Both the position numbers and the translations under genes were made by a program. The notes under the pieces were generated by a model. It made no database searches and was not told the DNA's origin. It worked only from the letters and a program-made list of their open reading frames with translations. 64,000 nucleotides of DNA, taken from NCBI RefSeq assembly GCF_022581195.2, contig NC_061462.1, positions 5,580,001-5,644,000 on the forward strand. The letters run 5' to 3'. Positions 40,101 to 47,316 of this stretch are shown piece after piece. Each line of letters opens with the position of its first letter. The stretch's first letter is position 1. This DNA is from Helicoverpa zea (lineage: Eukaryota > Arthropoda > Insecta > Lepidoptera > Noctuidae).

Positions 40101-43100
40101 GACAAATTCACTTAATGCCGCGTTAAATGAACCGTGTTCGCATAATAAAAGATTTTATACTCAAAAGTGATTTCAGAATGGACGATATTTCCGTGAAACG
40201 AGAAAATGCCGCACTCCACGTCGACGCTTCATCTCGTCTCTAGTAACGTCGGAATATTTTTTTCGCGCTCGAACGACTCTGAATTTCGAGATAATAAAGT
40301 TAAGAAAACACCACATACAAATAACACTCAGATTACTTTAAATACTCCGGTAAAGTGAGCTTCGCTTCTTTTCCGGGTAATTTATTCGTTTATTAAAAAG
40401 TCATGTGGAAATTTATTTTGCTGTCACAATATTAAGTTAGCCTAAGTCTGCGCGGAACATGTCATAATCCGTGATGTTCGTCCAAAGTTAATAAAGAAAA
40501 CACGAAATAAACATTTCCTTTTCGAGCGTATCCCAGGCTAGCTAAAAGTGGCTAATTACTGTCCAAAAGCGATGTGAAAAAAAATCTCCTTCATTTTTTC
40601 ACGAGCATGTCATGGTAGGCTCATCATCAAAGGTTTGCATAGTTCGCCTTTCATCACGGTATCGTGGGTTAAAGAGAATTTTGTTTTTATTCAAAAATTG
40701 TTTTACCCCATACTCGCTTTGATTCGTAGAAATTCTAGCATCTAAATGAAATTCTACCATTTCTGTCCAAAAATATCAATAAACTGGATTTTACATTTTC
40801 ATGTTTCTTCTATTCCTTATCTACGCTAACAATGATTTATTTAATTTTGAATAGATTATTATAATACTCTTATTACTATATTAACTTTCAAAACAAAGAA
40901 ACTTAGGTTAGCTTTGTTATAGTTACTTAATTAAATAAATAATGTATACCGTGTACTAGCGAACCCAACAGATTCCTCTACAGCGTGTTAATTTGCAGCG
41001 CCCTGTAGATACCAGCTATGAAAGCCAGCTAAATAAAAATAGATAATCCTTTTCTTTCAGAATAAACACAGTTTTATTCTAACAATTAGAATATTTGAAA
41101 AAAAGGCAAAACTGGAAAAAAAACAAAAACAACAAATGTTAAGTTACGTCTAAACAGTAGTTTCCTACACACGTATAAATACAACAACACTCCATTTTGC
41201 AAATACATGCAATGATCCCCTTCAATGTCTTAAAATAAATCCGTGTAAGTGAGTTCCTCTGTTGATCCCAATCACAATCCTAAAAGCCTTTTAGCGCATA
41301 AAATATTCCCATGTGTGGTTTATTTTTGTTGGTGTGTTTTCACCTTTTGCATTGATTACGATTCTATAATTCACTGCAAGATACTGAATTTGTTAGCTGA
41401 AGCTGAAATAAAAAGGATTTTAAAGCGTCCTACTTAGCTACGCTTTTCTCGTTTTTACGTGGAAATGAGATAAATGTATAAAATGCATTAGCCGGTTATT
41501 TTTCTGGCTCGGCTTGGCGCGAGAACGCTTTAAGCGGTGAGCTAACCCATAACATTATAACCCCTTTACACATAAACGTACTAAAAAGGATAATTTAACT
41601 AAAAGGTTCTATGGTCGAGTTGGCGTCCGTTTCACATAGTTGAAAGTTAAAGAGATTTATTAAAATTCAATATTGTGGTATAAGTAGGTGCTGATAATGG
41701 TTCTGTTTCAGTGGTGGACAGTCACAAAGGCGAGACCCTGGAGTTAGCGCACGTCCAGCGAACAGATATGGGAGCCTACTACTGCATCGCAAGCAATGGG
41801 ATCCCGCCCACCATCAGCCGACGATATCACGTCGAAGTACATTGTAAGTTACCATACTTCAATTTGTTTTCCTTCATTAGAACTTGTAGTAAAAATACTT
41901 GAATAGAATTTGGTCTAAGTATCACCAGAACATTCTAGGTAGCCAATCTTATTAAAGTTTTGCTAACTTTCCTACACATACTTACCGTAGCACCTTTTCT
42001 TATCTCACTCTAGAAAAGGTCCCAAATATTTGTAAGTTGCTTAAAATACACGAGGAAAAGTAATTGTGCTGGAGCAAAAGCCTTACAATGGTGTTTTACA
42101 AAAGAGCAATTGAATGCGTGTGCCGAGCTCTCGACATTTTGATCGCCTTTCGATAATGTCCGATTGGCTCTTGTTTTCGTTCGAAATTCGAAAGCTGCCC
42201 AACAACAGTCAACAATTTTTAGAACGTACTGTGTTTTCAGAAGTTTTCCTTTTCTTTTAAATGGGTACATGAAGTACTCTTTATGAATGTCAAAAGATTC
42301 GCCCGTTCGATTTCGTGACATTGAGAGGAGGGGCAACAAACTTAGGCGCAAAGTTCTACCGAAGTTGTTATTCCATCCAAATGTTTCACTTTACACTTAG
42401 CCTTTACTTACCACAGTGTGAATTCTAAAAATACATACACAATATTGTCCCAATCTCAGATGTTACGTAGTCTCAGAAAACTTCCAAACAGACATGTATT
42501 CGTATGTATTCAATGTGTGAAATCGTTAAAATAAGACATGTATTATGCCTTTAATGGGAATTTATTGAACTTTTAAGACAGTCTATTTTAGTACATACAA
42601 ATATTCGAAAATGTCTAGGTGTTTTATCGCATCAAACAATAAAGATATCTGACAGAAAATAAATTAACTATGAAATACGTAGACATATAGACATATATCA
42701 TTTACGTAACAAAAAACCTAAGTGAAAGATACATAACTTTTATTTTGCATTTCGTTAAAAGAATACATTTCAATAAACATTTCTAATGGAACTGTTTAAC
42801 CTTTTCAACGTTTCTTTAGCTCAGTATTCACGACTACTAAATTGAACTAAAAGCTTATTTATCTGGCACACGTTGAACGAATGAAATATATTTTTTTCTA
42901 TTGACGAGTAAGCATTCTATGTGTGTTTAAAACAAAAGTAGTCGAAAAACCAATTTTCTCTGGAAACGTACCTAATAAAAACTTAATCGCTCTCACTGAA
43001 CTTTATTCTATGGTCTTTTTATACGGTTTAAGTATAACGAGTATAAAACTGAGTTTTTCATCTAATTAAATTTTGAATGGAGTTTTTGTTTACATCGTTA

Positions 43101-44832
43101 TGTTGATACCAGTTTTTGCACTCATTATGTTTGTGATGAAAAGTGTATTCAACGTTTTTCGATTGAGAACGTCAACGTATGGGTCTATTTGACTTTTATA
43201 AACATGTTAGTTTTTATCGATAACTAGTACTATTTCATATTCAGCTTAAAACATATATAAAGAATATGTAGAACATACAATCACTTGTAAAGTTGATGAG
43301 GTTCATCAAACCACTAAAATAACATTTTTATTCAACAGTCATACCACAAGTGAAAGTGACCAATCAACTAGTAGGAGCCCCGCTCGGCAGTGACGTGGAA
43401 CTCCAATGCTTCATCGAGGCCTCCCCCAAAGCTATGAACTCCTGGTACCGGGAAGACGGTAACTGTAATTATTCCATTTTTAAACCACCTTTTAACTTAT
43501 TTATCGTCTTTATTTTTTTCACAACACAAAAACCTTAACATTTATTTAGGTGTAGCTTTTAAAAGAATATCGCTAAGTAATAATAATAATCCGTAGAAAG
43601 TGCCGCGTCAAAACGCACTTTCTGCGATCAAGGTATTATCCCGTCTTTTTTCTCAGTCCGTAATACAGAAAACGGTTTCTACTAAAAGGAACAAAGACTT
43701 AAAGACAAAGATGAAGAGATCAGGATCACTTTATACACCCACCTGTAAAATTAGAAGGACACGTGGAAAATGTTTTCCTTTTCCTAGCTTTGAAGGAAAC
43801 ACTTTTGTTACATGTTTTTACGTAACATTTAACTTTCCAACAATAAACTTCCTACTCACATGAAAATTTGATGTATCATTTTTTAACAATATGCCAAGAA
43901 ACAATTTTTTATACAAAATTGAGCTACACAAAAAGATTCTTAATTTAAAATGCACAAACTCAACTTTCAATTCAAAATACTACACTTGCTACATCTTACA
44001 CTGCAAGTTCACTTGCTAACAGACCCTTCGTTCCGCAGCGCTATTAAGCGACAAATTGACCGAGAACCCGAAGCTCCGTGTATCAGAAACTATAATGAAC
44101 GAGTACTCGCTGTGGATAAACTTGACGATAAAGTCTCTGGCGCCAGCCGACTACGGAACTTATGTGTGCGCCTCTGTCAATGCGCTCGGAAAGATGGAGA
44201 GCCAAGTCAGTTTGCATAGTAAGTGGCCAATATCATTATACGTCTTAGTTCGTGTAGCTTCCGCTCACACATAGTGCTAGTTAGTTCGGTAATGTAGCCA
44301 ACGAATTCAATATACTGAACTAACTCGTATATTTGCAAATGAACTCGCGTCTGAGATTTAACGCGACACGATAGCCTTTGAAATGTACTCGTGATATCAG
44401 AAAATTCCAATCTTAAAGTGAATTCAACTTGTGCTAGAATCAAATACGCAGTATTGGAATCACAAAAGTCTCATATATAAATTGTGTAACTTGAGATTTT
44501 GAACTTCTACTCAGACACCACCATACCTGACCTTGTGATTACAATCAATCTACTTCAAACGCCTCTCGGCCATTCTTCATCATCGAAAACTCATAGGTAC
44601 TTCAACCCTCTAAAACAATTGAATTTCCACAGGACTAGAACTAAGCATGAACGGCTTCGGAGCCGAAGAGCCGATGGTGTCGGGCGCAGCATGGCAGCGC
44701 GCGCGCAACGCCCCCTCCCACCGCGCGCGTCCCGCAGCGTCTCACGCGCACCAGTACTTCCTTACACAACACCTACCACCACAGTTGTATGCGCTACTAC
44801 TTACCGTACTGCGATATATACATTCATTCTAG
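4048..44832 (+). CDS. DIP/Lachesin-like three-Ig neuronal cell-surface protein (8 coding exons)
   Basis: The gene encodes a predicted 398-residue secreted or GPI-anchored cell adhesion protein of the DIP/Lachesin/IgLON family. Fly DIPs bind Dpr proteins across neuronal membranes; the role here is inferred from family membership. Coding parts are 4048-4114, 6081-6202, 10158-10343, 11935-12124, 41712-41843, 43339-43458, 44039-44218 and 44633-44832, total 1197 nt. All junctions are GT..AG and all phases match. Residues 1-23 form a signal peptide. Ig1 has C54, W66 and C115; Ig2 has C157, W169 and C213; Ig3 has C256, W268 and C316. Family hallmarks are CQVNTDPMK, VVIPPDI, GAYYCIASNGIPP and NQLVGAPLG. 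N-glycosylation sequons lie at N41, N108 and N300. The tail (384-398) is moderately hydrophobic. I cannot say which DIP paralogue this is; a Lachesin- or neurotrimin-like name is the alternative. Confidence 0.9.
4115..6080 (+). other. Intron 1 of the Ig gene
   Basis: This 1966-bp intron has donor GTATGT and acceptor TTGTTTCCAG. It is AT-rich and I recognise no complete element in it. A small hairpin-like patch lies at about 5179-5228. The frame of exon 2 stays open upstream of the acceptor back to an ATG at 6050 (see findings). Confidence 0.8.
6081..6202 (+). CDS. Exon 2: N-terminal half of Ig1
   Basis: Residues 23-63. The exon carries the mature N-terminus and the first Ig1 strands, including the sequon NHT at N41, the strand motif GRDVHFTCVV with C54, and the NHLSNYR segment that precedes the domain tryptophan. 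It ends exactly at AGG before the donor GTAAGG at 6203 (phase 0). The position of the intron just before VAW matches the split of Ig1 common in this family. Confidence 0.92.
8083..8190 (-). repeat. Degenerate LINE 3'-end-like fragment
   Basis: Read on the minus strand, the block begins with GTTTCTTGCTGGTTCTTCTC, passes through a CGTTTCGTAAGCACCTCTAA-like stretch and ends in repeated TTTGAC units. I recognise this order as a common lepidopteran repeat, probably a non-LTR 3' end. No coding remnant is visible. The family assignment rests on memory and needs a repeat-library search. Confidence 0.45.
9231..9268 (+). repeat. Short lepidopteran interspersed-repeat fragment
   Basis: The stretch AAAACCGACTACCCAAAAAG followed by AAGGAGGTTCTCAATTC resembles a widespread lepidopteran repeat motif that I know in the form of AAACCGACTTC followed by GGAGGTTCTCAATTCG. 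Downstream sequence diverges quickly, and the class of the parent element is not clear from this piece. Confidence 0.45.
10158..10343 (+). CDS. Exon 3: C-terminal half of Ig1
   Basis: Residues 64-125, 62 whole codons (phase 0 to 0). It opens with VAWIK, giving the Ig1 tryptophan W66, and contains NPRLSVTYN, the sequon NDS at N108 and the hallmark TYMCQVNTDPMKSQ with C115. The CQVNTDPM string is highly characteristic of DIP and related proteins. Donor GTGAGC at 10344. Confidence 0.95.
10344..11934 (+). other. Intron 3 of the Ig gene
   Basis: This 1591-bp intron has donor GTGAGC and acceptor ATTTTTGTCAG. It contains an RTE-type LINE tail at 10872-11021. The rest is AT-rich with nothing recognisable. 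Confidence 0.8.
10872..11021 (+). mobile_element. 5'-truncated RTE-type LINE, C-terminal fragment
   Basis: An open frame of 43 codons (10872-11000, including the stop) has the pattern RPRKRWRDEL, then WW, REGWKRDGEAFAQQW and NTTG before TAG. I recognise this as the conserved C-terminus of lepidopteran RTE-like retrotransposon proteins. An A-rich tail follows the stop. Only the last part of the element remains, which is typical 5' truncation. A second, minus-strand copy of this tail lies at 24445-24520. Confidence 0.75.
11935..12124 (+). CDS. Exon 4: linker and first half of Ig2
   Basis: Residues 126-188 plus the first base of codon 189. It contains the inter-domain linker LSVVIPPDI, then the first Ig2 strands GGSIRLTCTATG with C157, and the tryptophan motif VLWRREHN with W169. 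It ends HDGGRERK plus one G before donor GTGAGT at 12125 (phase 1). The next coding exon is 29.6 kb away. Confidence 0.94.
12125..22517 (+). other. Intron 4, first part (no recognised gene)
   Basis: This is the 5' third of a 29,587-bp intron. It is mostly AT-rich with stop-dense frames. GC-richer patches stand out at about 13710-13770, 14600-14720, 15290-15470, 16150-16290 and 19840-19910, none with a recognisable protein. A 131-codon minus-strand frame at 20449-20844 has no recognisable motif. Confidence 0.65.
22518..22544 (+). repeat. Left 27-bp terminal inverted repeat of the Tc1 element
   Basis: Starts CACACATCAAAAGTGTCTAG and ends GGGATCAA. It is identical to the reverse complement of 24049-24075. 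Confidence 0.95.
22780..23805 (+). CDS. Tc1/mariner transposase, DD34E
   Basis: The protein cuts and joins transposon ends at TA sites. The frame is open from an ATG at 22678, but I prefer the ATG at 22780, which gives 341 residues, the usual Tc1 length; the extra 34 residues have no family resemblance. The N-terminal 110 residues form a paired-like helix-turn-helix region (SREEMLRAVGMIEAG, NTSQSVISRLWTRY). The catalytic triad is D153 in CFSDESRFG, D243 in MHDNARPHTA and E278 in SPDLNPIEHAWD, with 34 residues between the last two. VWAGI near 194 is also typical. A poly(A) signal AATAAA lies at 23821. No stop or frameshift interrupts it, so activity is plausible but unproven. Confidence 0.95.
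   Translation: MERRRHLSREEMLRAVGMIEAGSRQRTVALALNTSQSVISRLWTRYRSTGTVAERHGGRYRCTTRRQDRYIQILTRRAPTITAMMLAVRLHHSSGNLISDQTVRNRLHEVNLHSRRPLRVPPIAMHNRRIRYQWALEHRNWAEEQWRFVCFSDESRFGMRPDTRRIRHWRTPGRQQRLKSCQEVHPYSGGTIMVWAGIWIGGRTELIWIRSNLNAQIYAETIVSDVIVPLQVQIGPLFQLMHDNARPHTARVVRQTLAAANINVLPWPAQSPDLNPIEHAWDMLQRRALPNMEGIQSQEDLFLLLQRTWAAIPHRDLDELILSMPNRCSCVVSVRGRNTDY
24049..24075 (-). repeat. Right 27-bp terminal inverted repeat of the Tc1 element
   Basis: Reverse complement of the left terminus with no mismatch; followed by TA at 24076-24077. Confidence 0.95.
24445..24520 (-). mobile_element. RTE-type LINE tail fragment, minus strand
   Basis: Read on the minus strand, codons spell RDGEAFAQ, a stop in place of Q, then WDHKG and a stop, followed by an A-rich run. 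This is the same C-terminal signature as at 10872-11021. The internal stop shows decay. Confidence 0.7.
30675..30840 (+). repeat. Block family of unknown class, copy A
   Basis: Conserved blocks in order are TTCATTAACATAATTTATTC at 30675, CGGTCACGTATTTTTTAGCG at 30761, TTAATAATGTCATAACCAGG near 30803 and GAGAGCCCCC ending at 30840. The same blocks in the same order occur at 48523-48735 and partly, inverted, at 54006-54129. The spacers between the blocks do not align. The class of element is unknown. Confidence 0.6.
31584..32050. repeat. Perfect 142-bp inverted repeat with 183-bp spacer
   Basis: The arms are 31584-31725 and 31909-32050. Read against each other by eye, every base of the 142 pairs. 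The inner ends are AACGTGGGGCCC and GGGCCCCACGTT. A transcript through it could fold into a 142-bp duplex with a 183-nt loop. It lies in intron 4, so host pre-mRNA should include it. It could be a foldback transposon or the termini of a larger element. I saw no clear target-site duplication at the outer ends. Confidence 0.92.
32205..32398 (+). repeat. GC-richer repeat-derived segment between hairpin and tandem array
   Basis: This segment contains GGTGAGGGAGTGTCAGACTC and a run of GGCC-rich words that resemble sequence I associate with lepidopteran non-LTR elements. I see no intact frame worth naming. It may be part of one composite element with the neighbouring hairpin and array. Confidence 0.4.
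32399..33340 (+). repeat. Tandem array, eight units of about 118 bp
   Basis: The anchor word GATACC recurs at 32425, 32542, 32659, 32760, 32878, 32995, 33113 and 33231, giving spacings of 117, 117, 101, 118, 117, 118 and 118. The short third unit lacks 16-17 bp. Each unit contains TTTCATTTGATACCCAT, TTATCCGCCATTTTGT and GCCGCCATCTTGGATTT or close variants. Units four and five are repeated as a 235-bp dimer in units six and seven. The GCCAT cores match Pho/YY1-type sites (see findings). The array sits in intron 4. Confidence 0.93.
33341..34573 (+). other. Intron 4 between tandem array and SINE pair
   Basis: AT-rich and without a recognised gene. The word AAAACCGTTTA occurs twice, 16 bp apart (33454-33464 and 33470-33480), and also lies inside both arms of the inverted repeat upstream. 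Nothing else is recognisable. Confidence 0.55.
34592..34945 (+). mobile_element. tRNA-derived SINE, copy 1
   Basis: The head carries RNA polymerase III promoter boxes: A box TGGCCTAGTGGG at 34600-34611 and B box GGTTCGATCCC at 34644-34654. The body ends in GGATGATGATGG. An 18-bp direct repeat AGACGCCTAATCGGCAAA flanks it (34574-34591 and 34946-34963), the target-site duplication of LINE-driven insertion. Compared with copy 2 it lacks 36 bp of body. It is not a functional tRNA gene: it lacks a plausible complete cloverleaf and is fused to a long unrelated body. Confidence 0.92.
35016..35401 (+). mobile_element. tRNA-derived SINE, copy 2
   Basis: Same family and orientation as the copy 70 bp upstream, with A box TGGCCTAGTGGG and B box GGTTCGATCCC. 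A 17-bp target-site duplication AAGTGCATAAAGTGAGT flanks it (34999-35015 and 35402-35418), different from that of copy 1, so the two inserted independently. It keeps the 36 bp (35207-35242) missing from copy 1. Confidence 0.92.
36685..36697. promoter_or_regulatory. X-box-like (RFX) palindrome
   Basis: GTTGCTAGGCAAC is an imperfect palindrome matching the RFX-type X-box with a one-base spacer. It lies in intron 4. A single short match can arise by chance, and no function is shown. Confidence 0.3.
38423..38520 (+). repeat. Degenerate lepidopteran interspersed repeat
   Basis: The words ACTGGCTTCCGCCAGCGGTC, CATCCCGTGG, GGATAAAAATG and AATAGGCTATAT appear in the order of a very common lepidopteran repeat (GCTTCCGCCCGCGGC, CCGTGG, GGATAAAAAGTAGCCTAT). 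The copy is diverged. A shorter piece of it may lie at 2303-2328. Class not certain. Confidence 0.5.
38698..38923 (-). mobile_element. tRNA-derived SINE, second family
   Basis: On the minus strand the head reads CGACCTCGATGGCGCAATGG, giving A box TGGCGCAATGGT (38902-38913), and the B box GGTTCGATTCC lies at 38860-38870. The body extends to about 38698. This differs in sequence from the SINE pair at 34592-35401. I saw no clear target-site duplication, so the left limit is approximate. Confidence 0.8.
38924..41711 (+). other. Intron 4, last part
   Basis: No recognised gene. C-rich tracts occur near 39450-39472 and at 40030-40048. The intron ends with acceptor TTCTGTTTCAG before exon 5. Confidence 0.65.
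41712..41843 (+). CDS. Exon 5: second half of Ig2
   Basis: Residues 189-232 plus one base of 233. The final G of exon 4 plus TG gives Val189. It contains GETLELAHVQRTDMGAYYC with C213, then IASNGIPPTISRR, a hallmark of the family, and the strand YHVEVH leading into Ig3. Donor GTAAGT at 41844 (phase 1). Confidence 0.95.
41844..43338 (+). other. Intron 5 of the Ig gene
   Basis: 1495 bp, donor GTAAGT, acceptor TTTATTCAACAG. A 113-codon minus-strand frame at 42010-42351 shows no recognisable motif. Otherwise AT-rich with nothing recognised. Confidence 0.8.
43339..43458 (+). CDS. Exon 6: first half of Ig3
   Basis: Residues 233-272 plus one base of 273. T plus TC at the junction gives Phe233, so the linker reads VHF then IPQVKV. 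NQLVGAPLGSDVELQC with C256 is the strongest DIP-type hallmark in the gene, and EASPKAMNSWYRED contains W268. Donor GTAACT at 43459 is weaker than the others but gives the right phase. Confidence 0.93.
43459..44038 (+). other. Intron 6 of the Ig gene
   Basis: 580 bp, donor GTAACT, acceptor CGTTCCGCAG. No recognised feature inside. Confidence 0.8.
44039..44218 (+). CDS. Exon 7: second half of Ig3
   Basis: Residues 273-332 plus one base of 333. It contains the sequon NLT at N300 within WINLTIKSLAPADYGTYVC, with C316 closing the Ig3 disulphide, then ASVNALGKMESQVSLH. Donor GTAAGT at 44219 (phase 1). If the donor is not used, the frame continues to a stop at 44272-44274. Confidence 0.94.
44219..44632 (+). 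other. Intron 7 of the Ig gene
   Basis: 414 bp, donor GTAAGT, acceptor GAATTTCCACAG. Nothing else recognised. Confidence 0.75.
44633..44832 (+). CDS. Exon 8: C-terminal tail and stop codon
   Basis: Residues 333-398. A from exon 7 plus GA gives Arg333, followed by LELSMNGFG. A GC-rich, Arg/Ala/Ser/His-rich linker follows, with small residues AAS at 367-369 as possible GPI attachment sites. The end LYALLLTVLRYIHSF is moderately hydrophobic and terminates at TAG. Fly DIPs and Lachesin are GPI-anchored, so this tail is plausibly a GPI signal, though R393 within it weakens that. Tail exons are poorly conserved, so this is the least certain exon besides exon 1. Confidence 0.75.
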
Positions 44833-44924
44833 ATTGTACTCATTTATAAGCGTAGTTTATTTAAAATTGACAAATGATGAAAATTAAAAGACGAAAATCT
44901 TGGATTTATTTCATCATGGTTCTG

Positions 44925-44930
44925 AATAAA
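44925..44930 (+). terminator. Candidate poly(A) signal of the Ig gene
   Basis: AATAAA lies 93 bp after the stop codon at 44832. Another AATAAA occurs near 45650. Which is used cannot be told from sequence. Confidence 0.45.
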
Positions 44931-45733
44931 TTATGCTTAATAATTGAGCAGTAGGTGCGTGCCATTGATTGTACAGATTTATAGAAATGGCCCTATTAAC
45001 ATTTCGACTTTCACTTCTTTCACTTCCAGCTGAACTATATCTAGGTATCATAGACCAAGCATACCATTCTGAACATCTGACCAAAAGTATCTATTTACCC
45101 AATTTGTACTGCAATCAGGTAATGTTTAATTTAAATTCCGTAACTATTAATAATAATTGCTTCGCGAAATAACTTTGAGTACGGAATTAAATAGGATCCC
45201 TGTAACTACATGTACATTGCAGAGGTTTATATTACTGTTTATTTACAACCTGAACATTTTCATGTAAATACGTTACCGAATAGTTTAGCTTAATTTTCAG
45301 TTTTTTTGTTTTATTTTTTATGTAGCATACTATGATTGATGAATATAAAGGGTTCTTTAGACAGAATGGTTCTACTACCTGTAAAATATGTTGTATTGTC
45401 GGATATTACTAAACAAAACCAAATAAAGACGTATTGATTCAATAGGAACTATGATTAAATATCAGTAATAATAGCCAGATTTTATGTAAAATCTAATAAT
45501 ATGTAATAATCGATTAAAATATTAACTGACTAGAATAAGTTACATTGTAAGCAACTAATTAAATCGTTAGGAACATTTCGATTGATCGATATTCATATTG
45601 TTTTAAACCTATCTTGGAATCTTGTGCTAACGTTACGTTGACTTTGACAATAAATGTGTAATTTATGAAATATAATATTGAAATAAATGTCCTTATGAAA
45701 CCCTTTTTGAATGTGTTGATTTTAAACTTTGAC
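44931..45733. other. 3' flank of the Ig gene
   Basis: AT-rich DNA with no recognised gene. It may include further 3' UTR if the poly(A) signal near 45650 is the one used. Confidence 0.5.
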
Positions 45734-45876
45734 CGTCTTACTACAAAAACTTTTTAACGTCAGTTTAAGACTTGTCTAAAAAAATGACAAATTATGACGT
45801 TGACATATGGTTCATTTTGGAGCCACATTTTTTTTAGACAAGTGTAAAACAGTTGTTAAAGTTTTTGTAGTAAGGC
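45734..45876. mobile_element. Small MITE with inverted ends of about 50 bp
   Basis: The left end CTTACTACAAAAACTTTTTA recurs inverted at the right as AAAGTTTTTGTAGTAAGG. The inner part ACTTGTCTAAAAAAA is matched by TTTTTTTTAGACAAGT. The whole element is about 143 bp and non-coding. The arms are similar but not identical. I could not fix a target-site duplication. Confidence 0.75.
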
Positions 45877-46043
45877 CATAACTATTTGCATGCAAATACT
45901 CACTTCAAAGGTCTGCACTGAGCTAATGAAGCAAGTAAAATAGTAGACGGATAAAAATTAAAACTTTTTGTTAATTTTGACTCTGTTTGAATATGTTAAC
46001 TAAAATAATTGGTATTGATATGTACTTTTCCCAATTATACCTG

Positions 46044-47316
46044 TAGGCCAAGCACGAATATCTAACGTATTCGTATCGACAATGTATCGAGGCCTCGATT
46101 CGAAAACGGAGTCTGTCGATAGTAGGCAGCACGAACCACATTCGAAGCACTATCGAACACTCGATTCGAATTCTAATGTGACGTCATGCAAATGTAAATA
46201 GGGACGCGAAATAGTGAGCAAAATGAACGATTGTTGAATGAATGGTGCGTTCGAAAACTAACTCTAGTTGTTAATATTTTTTTTACCTTTGATTAAACGT
46301 TTTATTATTATTAAATTATAATAAAACCTGAATGTAATATAAAAAAGAGACCCAAAGTTAATTATTAGACATTATAAAATGGCATTATCTTTAGCAATAT
46401 AACATAGTTACGGAGATTTTATTTTTTAAAAATGACGGGTACCGAACGCACCCACTTGACATCCGACGCGCGTAAGGGCGCCAAATTTGTTTATGTTTTG
46501 CTACACATCCACAACAAAATTATTTCTGGTTTTTTTTTTGCTACAAATAATTAAGTGCTTTCAATATAATAAATAATTATGAGAACCAGTCAGACGCACG
46601 CAATATGAAATGATGGTTGAATTCATGGAAGCGTGAGTAAACAGTTTTAATAAGTTTGAGTGGCATAAACTTTAGTGTGAAGTATTTTAAGTGCAATGCT
46701 ATTTCTATATTCTATATTTTTAAATTCGGTTTCATTTGTGTCCAGTGGGTTAATTCTATTCCTAAGTTTTGCTCTACAATGATTAAAAATAAACATATAA
46801 ATAACATTTTTTTTTTCAAACACATTAATTCTATAGGTATCTACGCAAATAAATAAAATATGATTTAATTACTTAGGTACCTTGTTTCTCGTGATTGATA
46901 TCCATAATTTTCTAGTAAATTTGAAGCTAAAAAATAATATGCGGTACTACGTTCATACAGTGGCGGTCTTTGCATTTTAAAGTATATTGAAGCTATTACT
47001 AATTGTTCCAATAACTTAACAATAATTTTAAAACACTTCTATTCACAAAACTAACTCTAAACAAAACATAAACACGGTTAAAACTTTATTTTTACACTTC
47101 TCGAAACTTTTCTCACCGACTTTTTTCAAGTGAATAATGTTTCGACCATACTCGATAGCCAGCCTTCGAGAGTTTACGTTACCGTACGTCAAAACAATGT
47201 TCGTGCTGCCATTTTTTGTTTCCTTTTACGCCCGATAGGGGCGCTGTACAATTCTCATACAAATGTTACTCGATTTCGATACGAATAACTTTTCGCAAAT
47301 ATTCGTGCTTGGGCTA
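46044..47316. mobile_element. Non-autonomous DNA element with TA flanks, about 1.27 kb
   Basis: The left end GGCCAAGCACGAATAT at 46046 is matched inverted by ATATTCGTGCTTGGGC ending at 47314, with one mismatch. Both sides carry TA (46044-46045 and 47315-47316). Further in, both arms contain TATTCGTATCGA and GGCAGCACGAAC in opposite orientation, so the inverted ends are longer but diverged. I see no transposase. TA flanks suggest mobilisation by a Tc1/mariner-type enzyme. Confidence 0.72.

Noticed and set aside
42010..42351. 113-codon open frame on the minus strand in intron 5
   Set aside because: No domain or plausible splice context; lies inside an intron of a supported gene.
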